Below, piece after piece: positions 9,890-21,119 of a stretch of 64,000 nucleotides of DNA; position 1 is the stretch's first letter; each line of letters opens with the position of its first letter. The stretch spans positions 31,034,830 through 31,098,829 of the forward strand of contig CM055879.1 of the NCBI GenBank assembly GCA_029582165.1, written 5' to 3'. The DNA comes from Portulaca oleracea (taxonomy: Eukaryota; Streptophyta; Magnoliopsida; Caryophyllales; Portulacaceae). The translations under genes were made by a program, and so were the position numbers. The notes beneath the pieces are model-generated. The model was not told the DNA's origin, searched no databases, and saw nothing but the letters and a program-made list of their open reading frames with translations.

Positions 9890-11555
9890 GGATAAATTGC
9901 TCTGTGGTATTGAGTTAAAAAAGGACTTTACACTGGGTCTTTTTTTTATTATCGGTAGGTGTTGCCATCAATAAAAGTACATTTGACCAAACAATTTATT
10001 TTTGCTTTAAATTTGTTAAAGATGTATAGACCTGCAAAAAGATTGATGATGTGGAAAGACAATTAATTTGCAATAACATCTCATTTTTTTATTTGGTTAT
10101 TTTTGAGGTGATTACATTCAATACTGTTCTATAAAATTTTAGTGTTGCATCAAATTACTTTTAATAAATAACTCTAAATTTTGACTTTATAATATATATG
10201 GATAAAATTTTGACTTTGTAATAAATGTAATTTGACTTTATAATATATATGGGTTTATAATATGATATAATTTTGCCTTTTCTAAAATTTTGACTTTATA
10301 ATAAATAGCTCTAAATTTTGACTTTAAATACTGTTGTATAAAATTTTATTAAATTACTTAGAAAAGTAGTTGAATTTTAGTTGAAAAGTAGTTACTAAAA
10401 CAAAATCTGATATAAGGAGCAATATAACTTTATAATATATCAAGTATAACTTTAGTGTTGCATCAAATTAGTGTAATTTTGGTTTTAGGGTTGTTTGAAT
10501 TGAAAATTTGGTAACTATTCATCTTGTTCACTGGCGGGCAATTTGATTTTAGAGGGGTGATTAGCCAAATTTTGTTCATGTTTAGGGTCAGCGACGTCGC
10601 ATATGCCCTGTTCGAGTAATTGATGGGATAAACACGTTATTTTCTTGGGTTAACCGTGACCAACAACTTAACTACATGTTTACATCTCAATTTAACCTAT
10701 TTTTGGGTATGTCAAGGGATAAGGGTTTAGGGTTTTCTATTCTCCATCCATTGGATGATCACCAAATATATGTCCGTGCAATTCGTGGATGGTTAACCCA
10801 CAAAATGTTCATGTTGACCCAATACTTGCTGGGTTAACTAAATTATTTGTCTTGGTTAACAATGACCAACAACATAACGGATGATGTTTCAGCAATGGAT
10901 TTAGATAACTTTTAGGAGGAGGAACCCATATAAATTCAACTACTTTTCTAAGTGTTTGAAGTCACGACCTTTACTCTTCTCTGATATATTATAAAGTTAT
11001 ATTATTCCTTGTATAGGATTTTGTTGCTAAAATTTTTAAGTGTTAAGTCGCAAATAATAATATATCTTTGGAACTTCAATACTGTTATATGACTATAATT
11101 AACATCTGTAAGAGAATTATAAGTTGAAACTTATATTATTGCATGCATATACAATTTTATTCTCTGTGCTTGGAGTCTAGCTATATATGACCAATATACC
11201 CATTTTAGAATTGAAGTAGGTATTCCGATGCATAAATATAATTTTTTGGTATTTAATTAATTATTAAAACACATGTTCTATTGATTAAATCTGATTGTAT
11301 TTTTAGGTAGTCTAACAAATAGAGTGTAGTTTTCAACTATATTTATCTTATTGAAAAACAATTGATTTTATTTAAAAATTAAACATTCATTTAAAATCAT
11401 TACACCTACGAAATAGGTCTGAGACCTATATAAAGCATCAAACTGTAAATATTTTCTTGGTCAAATGAGTTTTGATTGATGACAACACCTAAAGATAACA
11501 AAAATGCCTCAGTGTAAAGTCATTTTTTAACTCAACACCAGAGAGCAATTTTCCC
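9890..11555. mobile_element. Mutator-like non-autonomous element, 1.67 kb, long TIRs
   Basis: About 100-bp inverted ends: the left reads ATTGCTCTGTGGTATTGAGT and the reverse complement of the right reads ATTGCTCTCTGGTGTTGAGT, continuing through GACTTTACACTG and AGGTGTTG-CATCAAT. A second inverted block lies inside: CTTAGAAAAGTAGTTG at about 10358 and its complement at about 10937, with neighbouring AT-rich sequence. Flanks TAAAATTAA and TCATATTAA match at 7 of 9. No coding sequence. Confidence 0.75.
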
Positions 11556-12385
11556 TCATATTAATTCAAAACTAAATCAACTTCAAAAGAAAGAAAAAAT
11601 CGATTTAAATCAATATAGGTTCAGATTTAATTTACACATGATTTCAACTTGATTGAATCTAGTTTTCAAAAGTTAATTCACTTATATAAACACAACTCAT
11701 TGTCAAGAACGCCAAAAGTTTCCTGATACTGCCATAATGACTCAACTCTTTTTTTTTCCTATTTAATCAGTCTGTATACGATAGACAAAAAAGTCAATTC
11801 ACCCCTTTTTTTCTCTCATTGATCAACTAGAAACAGGAAAGATAGCGGGTTTAATGGGAAGGTAAAGGGGAGAATAAGGAGAAGCAAACGGTGGCTTTGT
11901 TGTTTTCATTCTTCTTTATCTTTTTTTTCAATGATAAGTTGGACCATCCATTCAGTCACGGATTCAAAATATTTTCTCTATAGGGTCCAACTTATATTAA
12001 CAGTACTGTAGATATATTTTTGACATGACTTCTTTTATTGGCTCTAATTTCATTGTAAAGAGTAGCTTTCATATATTTTCTTTCTGAAGAAAAAGTTACT
12101 TAATATTGGAAATTTCATCTTTGGTTTATATTGAATTAACATTAATAGAGTAATACAATGAATTTGAATTTACTAAAAAAATTTACAAACAAATCAACAT
12201 ATTGTTTGCAAATAGTAAATAAACCATGAGTTACTATATTCCTCTATTTTATCTCTAATTCTCTAACTAATAGCTAGAAACCTATGAGGGAAAAATAAGA
12301 CTAATCAAGATAACAATGATAGAGAATAGTTACCAAAAGATAATTTTAATGGAGTCCAATTAATATAAATATATACATTTTATCT
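11556..12385. other. intergenic, AT-rich, nothing recognised
   Basis: No long frame, tRNA or repeat end recognised. Confidence 0.5.
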
Positions 12386-12531
12386 AATAACTATAAAAAA
12401 AATTACTCGAAGGCAGCTCATAATTTGGAGAAACTATTTTTGGATACCTCAAGATTTCAAAACTTATTTATAGCCTATGAGTACCCTTAATTTTTAGGTA
12501 TGTAATTCTTAGGTACTTATTCGGCTAAGAT

Positions 12532-12967
12532 GTGATTGGTTTTGTTAAGTGGCCGAAATACCCTCATTTCTTGAAAGAGAAAGACAATGTTGCCCTTTCA
12601 AAAGGCTACGCCTACATATGCATTAAATCCTTGCACCAACCAAAGTCATCTTTTGCTTTTCACTTTCGACGAGACTCAACTCCACTCCCCTTCAATCAAC
12701 TGAGTCGCGCCTTTTCATCCCCTCAAAGTTTAGGGTTTGACAATGAACGAGGAAATTAGGAGAGTAAGGTGTGTTTTTTGTGATGCCGGACAATTTCTGA
12801 TTGTCAAGAACATCAAAACGACATTGTCGACCTTCAGCAGTAATCGGAAGCTTTTAGAGCTTAAGACTGTCATTGACCAAACCCTCAATTGTCCAAGTCA
12901 GGCACAAACCCTAATTACAATGAACACCAATTTCCATCCTCAATCAACCGAAAATACATACAGTTAG
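12532..12967 (+). pseudogene. unidentified captured segment with two overlapping short frames
   Basis: Two overlapping plus-strand frames (12532-12759 and 12737-12967, the second starting MTMNEEIRRVRCVFCDAGQF) lie in the interior of the Mutator-like element. I do not recognise a domain. The CT-rich leader-like stretch, then GGGTTTGACAATGAAC, looks like the 5' part of a plant gene. It could equally be non-coding. No function is claimed. Confidence 0.25.
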
Positions 12968-13228
12968 AGATATACATTGAGAAAAACTAGGGTTCCCAAA
13001 CGCAATTGGGTTTTCAAAAATAGGAATTGAGCCCTACATTTTTCGTGGTCCATTCAACGTCTTCTGATTCGACCTTATGAAAAACAGGAAAAGAGAAAGC
13101 CATATGAAAGAGTTAGACAAGAAACAAGGTTCCTTTAAATGCTCCCCAATTCAAACAAAGATAGCATCTAATTAAACAAACACATTACTGTATGAAAATT
13201 TAGGTTTTATAATAACGAAGAATATTTC

Positions 13229-13690
13229 TGTAACGCCCCGGCCCCTCCCGGGCCGCGGACATTACCGGAAACGACTTCAAGGATCGATGATTGGCCCCAC
13301 AAATCACCACGAGTCTTTCCAGCATGCTTCGTCCTCGCTCACACGCTGCCTGGGAAAACTTTCCAGGAGGTCACCCATCCTTTGACTACTCCCAGCCAAG
13401 CACGCTTAACTGAGGAGTTCCTAACGAATCAGCTACCATAAAAGAAGGTGCACCTTGGTGATAAAAGTAGTTATTTCAATCCTTTTAAACCACACTTAAC
13501 CATACACCTGGGGTGTTACAGTCACCCCCACTTAAGCGCACAACTCATCCTTTGACTACTCCCAGCCAAGCACGCTTAACTGAGGAGTTCCCAACGAATG
13601 AGCTACCATAAAAGAAGGTGCACCTTGGTGATATAAGTAGTCATTTCAATCCTTTTAAGCCACACTTAACTATATACATAGGGTGTTACA
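13229..13690 (-). mobile_element. Cassandra TRIM, rearranged: one full LTR, PPT and a truncated second LTR, TSD ATTTC
   Basis: The full LTR at 13229-13520 starts TGTAACGCCCC and ends GGGGTGTTACA. Next to it, on the minus strand, is AAGTGGGGGTGAC, a good polypurine tract, so the element points leftward. Then comes only the outer 143 bp of the other LTR (about 13548-13690). ATTTC flanks the whole at 13224-13228 and 13691-13695. The primer-binding site, interior and inner part of the upstream LTR are deleted. Inserted inside the Mutator-like element 12395-13870. Confidence 0.9.
13326..13453 (-). other. 5S rRNA-derived domain of the Cassandra LTR
   Basis: On the minus strand it carries GTTAAGCGTGCTTGG (5S A-box region), then GGATG, then GGGTGACCTCCTGG (C-box region), in 5S order and spacing. 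This is the hallmark of Cassandra elements, whose LTRs hold a 5S-like RNA polymerase III promoter. It is not a functional 5S gene: the first third and the 3' end are diverged. The truncated second LTR repeats its first half. Confidence 0.9.
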
Positions 13691-13880
13691 ATTTCAATCA
13701 ATCCTTGTGCACAATCCCCTTCCGGCCTAAAACATATTGGAAACTGCAGCTCCGTTGCCAAACTAGTGCCTAAGAATTACAAACTTAAAAATTAAAGGTA
13801 CCCATAAATGAATTTTGTGGTACCAAAAAATAATTTCCCCAAATTATGGAGTATCTCTGAGTAATTTTTTAATAACTATA

Positions 13881-14860
13881 TATACCATAATTTTATTAAT
13901 TGTTTTCATCGGGGACTATGAATTCCAATGCTTATAATGTAGCTCTGCCGTTGCATTCACTTAACCCTTTTCTATAGGTTGTAATGAAGATGACAAACTT
14001 TCTATCCCTATACCTTTTAATTATACTCTTTAACGTTCCTTCTTTTTATCTGGTTTTTTCCTCCATATTCTCTTTCATTTTCATTTCTCTTTATTTTTTT
14101 TAATCTACTAATCCCATAGTAATACTAATTTTAAACAAATAAATCCACCACTCAAAAATAGCTTTATATGGCATATCGCACCCAACCCACAACACATAAC
14201 AAATAAATAAAATATATTATTGTTATCCTTTATTAAGGCCCCATTCTTTTTTACGGTGAAAAAGTGTGGTGAGCTGTGGTGAAAATTATGGTAGATGTGG
14301 TAGGTTACGAGAGAGAATGTGAAAAGTAGAGGAGAAAAGTGTCGAGAGAGTAGGGGTGACAACAATACCCATAACCGTGGGTACCCGCTCCTACCCGACC
14401 CTGGAAAAACGGATATAGGTACTATTTTTAAAAAAAATACGGATACGGGTCGAGTACGGGTATTGTGGACAAAACAAAGATGACTGGGACATCTCTCCAC
14501 CGCCACGTCATCCCGCCGACGAGTTAACTTCAACTTAACTCGGTGGCATACTGTTCAGATTAACATGGGGTTAAAGTTCACATTATTTATCACCAAATCA
14601 AAAGTTCATATTATTTAGTCTTATATGGCCAAAAGTTCATATTATTAGAATCCAATTTCCTTATCTATTATTTATTGTCAATGAGATAATTGTGTGTATG
14701 AGGAAAGCTTAACCAAGAAAATAATGATCTATATCAGGAACAAAATAACAACATATCCTATATATATTCTAATATCAATGAGATTCTTTCTTTAGAAGAT
14801 AAGTATAAGGGTACAAGAAATACCTGAGAGACCAATTTCTTAAATTATTTCCCAATATAG
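13881..14860. other. intergenic with MITE fragments
   Basis: 14236-14345 matches the left end of the GTGGT-rich MITE family (GGCCCCATTCTTTTTTACGG, then GTGGTGAGCTGTGGTG). At 14351 a TAGGGGTGACAA word opens an hAT-like fragment with CCCGTACTC/GGGTACCCG words up to about 14480. The rest is AT-rich spacer. Confidence 0.45.
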
Positions 14861-15340
14861 TCTGCTAAATAATATTTTGAAAACCTAGAGAAGGAATTGT
14901 ACAAAAGACTATGGAAAGATAAAGGATAAGATAGTCCACATTCGGCTACTAAATCTGTCACTTGATTGCCTTCTCGAAAAATATGATGAATATGGACTTG
15001 ATTTATTTGTTGCAAGAGAAGTCAATTATCCGACATTAGCGTATGATCTGCCAACGGAATCGAAAAAGTACCACATATTCCCTGAATGACTAATTTATTA
15101 TCCCCTTCAACAATAATTTGGATTAACCCTCTTGAATAGAGAAACAAAGACGATTTCACAAAGTTGTAGCTTCAGGATTAAGGATATAAGTCAACCCCAT
15201 GTTATAAACACAGTTGGTCCAAGTAAGCGACCACCTTCATCTTGTAGAATAAATCCTGAAGTAGTTGTACTTTGCATCCAAGACCAAGACCCATCAATAT
15301 TAGGCTTGATGAACCCCTTGCGGTGGCGGCGTCAAAGGAA
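14860..15340 (-). pseudogene. RNase H-like (RVT_3) fragment of LINE or related origin
   Basis: The minus strand encodes, in shifting frames, GLIKPNIDGSWSWMQ and later VHIHHIFREGNQVTDLVAE, the first and last signature blocks of plant RVT_3 RNase H domains (D-G-S-W and H-I-x-R-E-x-N-x-x-A-D-x-L-A). Multiple stops. No RT is adjacent, so this is an isolated fragment. Confidence 0.7.
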
Positions 15341-15449
15341 TAAAGGAGGATGTTTTTGGAATAGAAAAGGATGGAGACCCCAAAGAAGGGGTAAAAAAGA
15401 GGAAGTTTTTTGAAAACTTTGATCCTTTTGACTAAACTTAAGTCTAACC

Positions 15450-15929
15450 TAATAGGATCGAAGAATACTCAAAACAACCACAAACAATAAAGATAAGTAC
15501 AAAAAAGAGATTAAAAGAGACATCAAAATTTTTAACGTGGAAATAACCCAAGACGGGAAAAAAAACCCTCACAAACGATGCACTAGAACAAAGGAGGATT
15601 ACTAGTTACAAAAGATTTCCCTCAATTTCACTTTCTCTCAAAGTAGATGAACAATGTCACTTAAGTGTTGTGTTTTCTCTCAGTGTGTTTGTGGATACAA
15701 TATGAATTATAGTGAAATCCTCTCTCCAAGGTGTAAATAGTAGCTATGACCAGTTTTGGTCAAACCCATGTCACAATCACTGACCTAACGCTACACTGCC
15801 AAAAGATCGATCGGCATGTGTTGTGCACCACTATTCCCTTTTCGGGGCCCATCTACACTTTCATGGGCTTCATGATACCTCACTCTATGACACACCGAGC
15901 CATGCTTCCTTTGGGCTCCACACACAACA
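15450..15929 (-). repeat. 3' LTR of the decayed copia (inner end approximate)
   Basis: Downstream of RNase H on the minus strand is AAGTGAGAGAT, a plausible polypurine tract, then TGTTGTGTGTGG at 15929 as the LTR start. The other end is not sharply visible; about 15450 is proposed by analogy with the LTR at 62772-63267. Confidence 0.5.
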
Positions 15930-16023
15930 ATCTCTCACTTAGAGACCAATGCCTCTATAATCCTCAACTTATCAACACAAGTTCCCCTAGTGCATCGACC
16001 GACCTTTTTATCAGTTAGAGAGT

Positions 16024-16566
16024 TTAATGGAGGTCATACAGAGCTTCAGTTTCCCAGCATCCACTGGTTTTGTCAACATGTCTATAGGATTCTTGCTGCG
16101 TGCCTGCGATCTTGTCAAGTTTTACTTCACTACTTTCTACCAAGTTTCGAATGAAGTGATACCTCCTCCTGATGTGTTTTGCCCTTGAGTATAATATTGG
16201 ATTCTTTGTTAATTGAATGACACTTTGGCTGTCACAGTGAAAAGCACCATCATGTTGTTGATCAAGCACCTCCAAGAAATCTTGTAGCAAAATCATTTCC
16301 TTGTCTCCCTCATACAGGGCAGTATACCCAGTTTCTATCGTTGACATAATCACACACTTCTGCAGTCTTGACATTCAACTAATTGCCAAGCCACCAAGAG
16401 TAAACCCATAGTATGTTGTACTCTTGCTTGTATCATTATCTCCGCTCAAATCAGCACCTACATAACCTTTTAGATCAAAGTTAATTCCACCAAACATAAG
16501 ACAAAATGAGAGGTACCTTTCAAATACCTCAACAGCCATTTCACAGCCTCCAAGTGTGATTTCCAC
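16024..16566 (-). pseudogene. copia RNase H fragment
   Basis: 16375-16566 gives the start (KGYVGADLSGDNDTSKST, equivalent to the copia G-Y-x-D-A-D-x-A-G-D block). 16024-16374 continues with STIETGYTAL, DSQSVIQLTKNP and RAKHIRRRYHFIR, all diagnostic of copia RNase HI. A stop separates the two frames. Confidence 0.88.
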
Positions 16567-17039
16567 GGATTAGACGTAAAGCAAGCCATCGCTCCCACTG
16601 CAATGGTAATATCCGGTCTAGTGCAGACCATGACATATATTAAGCTCCCAACTGTGAAATCATAAGGAACTCTAGCCATATACTCCCTCTCCTCCTTGGT
16701 CCTAAGTTGTTGTTCCTTGGATAATTTGAGATGAGTCGCCATATGAGTGCTTTTAGATTTAACATCAGATACACTGAACCTTTCAAGTAACTTCTTGATG
16801 TAGTCTTCCTTGGACAACTTCAACACTCCATTGTCCTTGTCTTTGGTGATCCTTGTACCAAGGATTTGGTTTGTAACACCCAAATCCTTCATCTCAAATT
16901 CTTTAGACATACTCTCCTTCAGCTTGGTAATTTCCTTTATATCAACTCCTAAAATTAACATATCATCCAAATAGAGTAGCAAAATTATGTAAGAGTTTAC
17001 CGCTTCTACCCGGCCACATGTACTTAGGCAACCTAGCAT
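16470..17039 (-). pseudogene. copia reverse transcriptase C-terminal half
   Basis: Carries the catalytic YLDDMLI (copia Y-V-D-D), then FEMKDLG, QILGTRI, LSKEDYIKKLL, VGSLIYVMVCTRPDI and WLLRYLKGT in order. Upstream RT blocks such as the W-x-Q region are absent; the frame joins directly to integrase C-terminal sequence, which indicates an internal deletion. Tnt1-like wording. Confidence 0.9.
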
Positions 17040-17260
17040 GAATCCTCATGCTCTTGGCTCTCTCATTTAGAGACATGTTCATCCTCTCTGCTATTCCCAT
17101 CTGGCCTTAATATTCCTGCAACAATTTCAGCAACCTAATGCCTTTCTGAGCATAGTACGTCCTGAACTCCTCCTTTTCATATTCCCTCCATTGTCTATTC
17201 TCAAGCACTTCATATTCAACCCAGTCTGTGTCTCAAACCTATGCTTACCACTCAAGAAAA
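17040..17260 (-). pseudogene. copia integrase remnants
   Basis: Frameshifted minus-strand translation shows a degraded R-x-D-N-G-G block, then MGIAERMNMSLNERAKSM, equivalent to the copia integrase stretch around N-G-V-A-E-R-M-N. Too broken to be one frame. Confidence 0.65.
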
Positions 17261-17521
17261 CATCAAACACATCGGATTTATTTTCCAAAAAATAAACTCA
17301 TACCTTTCGATTGTGATCATCAATGAAGGTAATGTAGTACTGAGCACCACCCATGGATTTGACTGGCGCAGGTCCCCACACTTCAAAATAAACAAACTTA
17401 ACCTTCTCACGTTTTGGTTCCCTGCCAGTTTTGTAAACCCTGCAGTATAGCCCATGTCATCTTGTTGATTCATATATATCAAATTTCTCTTTATCCTAGG
17501 AATGTATCTGACATCCTCCAA
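17252..17521 (-). pseudogene. copia gag-pre-integrase fragment
   Basis: Begins MEDVRYIPRIKRNLIYMNQQ, matching the copia block L-x-D-V-R-Y-I-P-x-x-x-R-N-L-I that lies between protease and integrase, then GYTAGF. The second half diverges. Confidence 0.8.
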
Positions 17522-17761
17522 CTTTCAAACACCACTATTAACAGTCTTAATAGTCAGGTCTCCTCTTTTGTTATCTCATAATACTTGTCATCAGCAAGGT
17601 AAACCTTGCCAAAATTTTCACTTTTGAATTTACGAAATAACTCCCTACTGGAGGAAACATGAAAGGATGCACCAGTATCAACTATCCATGACTCTTCTGC
17701 GCTTCATTAAGTTCTTCCGCAGAGTTAACAGAGTCACGATCATCATGGTTACCCTTTCCTT

Positions 17762-18001
17762 TCATAGGCTTAGGGCAATCCCTCTTGAATTGTCCCTTTT
17801 CACCCAACCATAACACACAACATTGTTCATGTTTCTAGACTTGCTTTCACCCTTAGATTTTGATCGCCCTCTGGAATTGTTCAAATGCCTATTGTTCTTT
17901 CTACCCCTGACACTTGGAGCACTTCCTGAAGCCTCATCACTATGTTTCTTCTTACGCAGGTTTTTACTGAGAAACGTAGCCTTAACTTCATCAAATTTCA
18001 A
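17762..18001 (-). pseudogene. copia gag C-terminal fragment
   Basis: MKFDEVKATFLSKNLRKKK, then SVRGRKNN, RGRSKSK and CYGWVKRD: the basic region and degraded zinc knuckle (C-x2-C-x4-H-x4-C) of Tnt1-type gag. Very similar in wording to the gag tail at 63764-63994. Confidence 0.8.
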
Positions 18002-18010
18002 AGCGCTAAT

Positions 18011-19339
18011 GGCCCTAACTCCACTAATAACAGTTACAAGTGTTTACCCAAAGTGAAGTAATAAAGACAACAGTATACAAACTTTAACTTCATCATCAAA
18101 TTCCATCTTAACAGAATGCGACTACAACTTAGTATAAGTAGTAGTAGTAATAATAATAATAATATAATAATAATAAGACTTCACAATAAATAAGTTGAGT
18201 AGCCCAGTAGCAGTAGGGAATAAATTATGCAATAATGCTAATGTGGGGCCAGTTAGTAGTAAACATAAGAAGAGTGGTAAACAGTTTTGGTCCAGCCAAG
18301 ACTGGATGCAGACTCAGCCCAAAAAACCCTAGTTGCCAGATCAGCACGGCACCCAATAAATGAAGAGTTTGAAAGGAGCACCAACCGCACGTGACCGAGC
18401 CCACATTTCACGTCAATCAATTCTCGTATTAAAATGGGCCTGGACTTCGTAGCCCACAACTTACAACTTCTCAATCAAAGCCGGAATTGTGGACCAATAC
18501 ACGTTTTTTCTATTTATTATTAGTTCCTAAAATATTAGTTCAGCTTACCATAAAAAATGAGCAAAGTTGTTCGATATGTATATAAAAATTGGTCTTAAAT
18601 TGGTATAATTATTTTCTCTTTTTATAGAAGGCCTGATGATATATGTATTTGTAATGATTGTCAATTACGACAACCATCATAAGTAAAATAAATTTTATTC
18701 GTATACGTGACAAGTTTTATCTTGACCATTAGCTTTTTTTTATTAAATATAAATTGTAAAATATTATTTTTTAAATTTTATTTTATTTTAAAATTTTTGA
18801 AATAAATATTTTTCAAAATACATTTGTTTACTAGGTAAAAATTTAGAGTTAAGATATTTAAATTTTAAAAAATTTCATAATTTTTTTAATTAAGAAAAAA
18901 TATTTTCATAATGTTGTACTAAATAAAAAAATAACAAAAATAAAAGTTGACACATGTATGAATAAATATTGTTTTCATTGTAGTTGTTATCATGGTTGTC
19001 ACTATAAGTTTTTCCATAGTGTATTATTAACTAGACAGAAGGAATTATTTCAAAAAGGAAAAACTAAACTAGGAATTATTTTAATAAGTTGGATTATATA
19101 TATAGTATAAGACTATGTACTTCACATATTATTGTCAAGGGCTCATTATTTGTGTATCTTTGACAAGTATAAACTATGTTATTTATATTTATTTTGATGG
19201 CGATAAGAATAATTTAATTATGACTTTTCCTTGCATGATTGCAAATTTTAGGTGGACACTTTTAAAAAAATTAAACATATGTGTGTGCGCGCGCGAGCGT
19301 ATGAGTATTTGTACTATATCTCTGCATGCTACAAGAAGA
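18011..19339. other. intergenic; trinucleotide repeat and AT-rich spacer
   Basis: 18135-18180 is an (AGT)n/(AAT)n microsatellite. 18250-18480 is a moderately GC block with no recognised content. 18500-19340 is AT-rich. A (GT/GC)n tract is at 19280-19300. Confidence 0.5.
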
Positions 19340-19344
19340 TTTAA

Positions 19345-19740
19345 TCTTTGTTCATTCGTCCCCAGTGGCCTAGGCGATGCTGGAATAAACTGAGCATGTT
19401 TAGACACTCTTTTGATTGTTGGCTGTTGGTCCAAAAAAGACTCCTAGCCGAAGTCAAGCTTGCCAGATACCATCAAATTCCTATCGACTTTTCTATTTGT
19501 GCCCATAGCGAAGAAATTTTACAGCATGTGTTTTATGATTGACATCTTGCAAGTTGCAACATATGTTAGAACTTGGATGTAGTCTTGGGTTGTGCTTCCT
19601 AAACATCATGGAAATTTGAAATATTGGATCCAAAAATTACTTCAACGGCGCGCTAGAACTTTAGTTCAAGAGATTGGGATGGCTTGTTAGAGATGCATGT
19701 AAGACCTTGGAGGGAAAAGAATGGATCTTTCAATCTTGTG
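19345..19740 (+). pseudogene. LINE zf-RVT fragment
   Basis: The plus frame at 19348-19542 reads WNKLSMFRHSFDCWLLVQKR, LLAEVKLARYHQIPIDFSIC and EEILQHVFYD: the L-x-x-x-R-H-x-F-x-x-W-L, R-L-A-R-x-x-I and C-x2-C...E-x-x-x-H-x-F-F pattern of plant LINE zf-RVT domains. Flanking LINE modules are missing. Confidence 0.7.
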
Positions 19741-20850
19741 TCATTTATTATCTCATTTGTATGTCTTTCCTTAAAACATTTGATAGTTGAAGACAGTCTG
19801 ATGGGTTGCATATCAACAACTTAGTAATAACCAATAATGTCTTTAGACATTTTGACATTAACTCAATGTAAGTTAACGTCATTGTTAATTCTTCTTCTTC
19901 TTCTTCAATTTTTTTTTTTTTTGGTATATCAATGGCTTCAATCGCAAATTTATTGATTAAAAGTGAATTTAGAAGCTCAAAAATTTGGGGCTTAACCCAA
20001 ATTTGATAATAATCGGGTTTTTTTTGGTTAACTAGTAACTTAATGAGAAAGTTTTGGACACAATTACGGTTTGGAGGTATAATCGACCCGGTTTTAGTTA
20101 CCCGAAAAAAAAATAAATTGAATGGGTACACAAAAAATATAATTTGAACACCCATAATAAGAATTCAGGGATGGAGGGGTTTCTTTTCGAGGGAAAAAAA
20201 GGGCTATAAATATATAGTTTTCTATTTGTTATGAGGGCTGCTCGCCTTTATACGGTTTGGCATCGCTACCACTCCTATAGTCCTATGCGATGGTCGGCCT
20301 AGAAAGTGGTCTTCAAACCATACCAGAATGCCTATTCTCTAGTGTAGGAAGCTTCGCCAGAAGCAAGCAAGACGAGGTCGTGCGTGCCTGGGGAGAAATC
20401 TTTTCAAAAAGGACTGGGGTTTGATCTTGTAGAATATGACCCATTTTCGCCTTGAGCAAATAAATTAGATTGATTTTTCTTTTTCGATAAGAACTACTAT
20501 TAAAAATCCTCGATTTTTCCTCTTCCTCTACCCCCATCCCATAAGTACAGCGTTTGAATCAATAGATAACATTTTCATCTGCATGAACCGATATTATTAC
20601 ATTCCAATTCCTTTCTAACCCTCATCTTTTATGATACATAATTTTTGTAAATTGAGAGATTATTTAAAAAGGATAATTTCATAGCCACCACAAATATTAT
20701 TATGAATTCAGTTATAAAAGTAAATTATACTCAGGTACCCATTATATGGATTAAATTATTACAAATATTTCTGTGCATTATATGGATCGGCAAATACTAG
20801 TTTTTCACAAGCGAAAGGAGCCCAAAAAACTACTACTATATCACAAAACA
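19741..20850. other. intergenic, with an unidentified more GC-rich block at 20160-20560
   Basis: 19740-20160 is AT-rich. 20160-20560 has a different composition and on the minus strand an open frame of 74 codons (20313-20537), but no domain is recognised; an organelle-derived insertion is possible, not shown. Confidence 0.3.
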
Positions 20851-20922
20851 AGGTCCTACCGGGAGTCGAACCCAGGTCGCTGGATTCAAAGTCCAGAGTG
20901 CTAACCACTACACCATAGAACC
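20851..20922 (-). tRNA. tRNA-Gln (anticodon UUG)
   Basis: 72 nt on the minus strand, starting GGTTCTATGGTGTAGTGGTT, with anticodon loop CTTTGAA (TTG) and T-loop GGTTCGACTCC. Acceptor arms GGTTCTA and TAGGACC pair in all seven positions (one G-U), with discriminator U. A-box (TGGTGTAGTGG) and B-box (GGTTCGACTCC) are intact and a TTTT terminator follows at 20845-20848. No intron, no encoded CCA: a nuclear-type gene, probably functional. Confidence 0.97.
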
Positions 20923-21119
20923 GCTGCTTGTCGCTCAAGTGTCTCATCAATTATAATAACGCATGTACAGCATCGTCAAGCAGTTTATCAATGATTTCAG
21001 AAGGAATTAGCAGCCTTTTTTGGGCTTTCTAGCACATGGGTGGTGGGCATGCTTAATTATTAAAGTAGTTAATTAACAAACAGTTAACTACGTACCCCTA
21101 TATTAGACCCCTAATTTTA

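Larger units (their letters stand above)
12395..13870. mobile_element. Mutator-like element, 1.48 kb, 9-bp TSD, carrying unidentified cargo and a nested Cassandra
   Basis: Terminal inverted repeats of about 100 bp: the left end runs AAAATTACTC...CATAATTTGGAG...GTACCCTTAATTTTTAGGT, and the right end is its imperfect complement (matching ACCTTTAATTTTTAAGTTTG and TTTGGGGAAATTATTTTTTG). AATAACTAT flanks both ends (12386-12394 and 13871-13879). About 460 bp of the right half is a later Cassandra insertion. The remaining interior, 12530-13060, is more GC-rich than the TIRs and may be captured host sequence. Confidence 0.82.
15450..18010 (-). mobile_element. decayed Tnt1-type Ty1/copia retrotransposon
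   Basis: On the minus strand, from high to low coordinates: gag tail, gag-pre-integrase, integrase remnants, RT, RNase H and 3' LTR. Each is in a different or broken frame. The 5' LTR, most of gag, the protease and the N-terminal half of RT are missing. Protein wording is of the same lineage as the gag at 63320-63994. Confidence 0.88.

Noticed and set aside
13326..13453. A functional 5S rRNA gene
   Set aside because: Only the internal promoter half is conserved; the first third and 3' end differ and the context is a Cassandra LTR.
15132..16018. Plus-strand frames in the RNase H debris and LTR
   Set aside because: Opposite strand of recognised retroelement sequence; no homology of their own.
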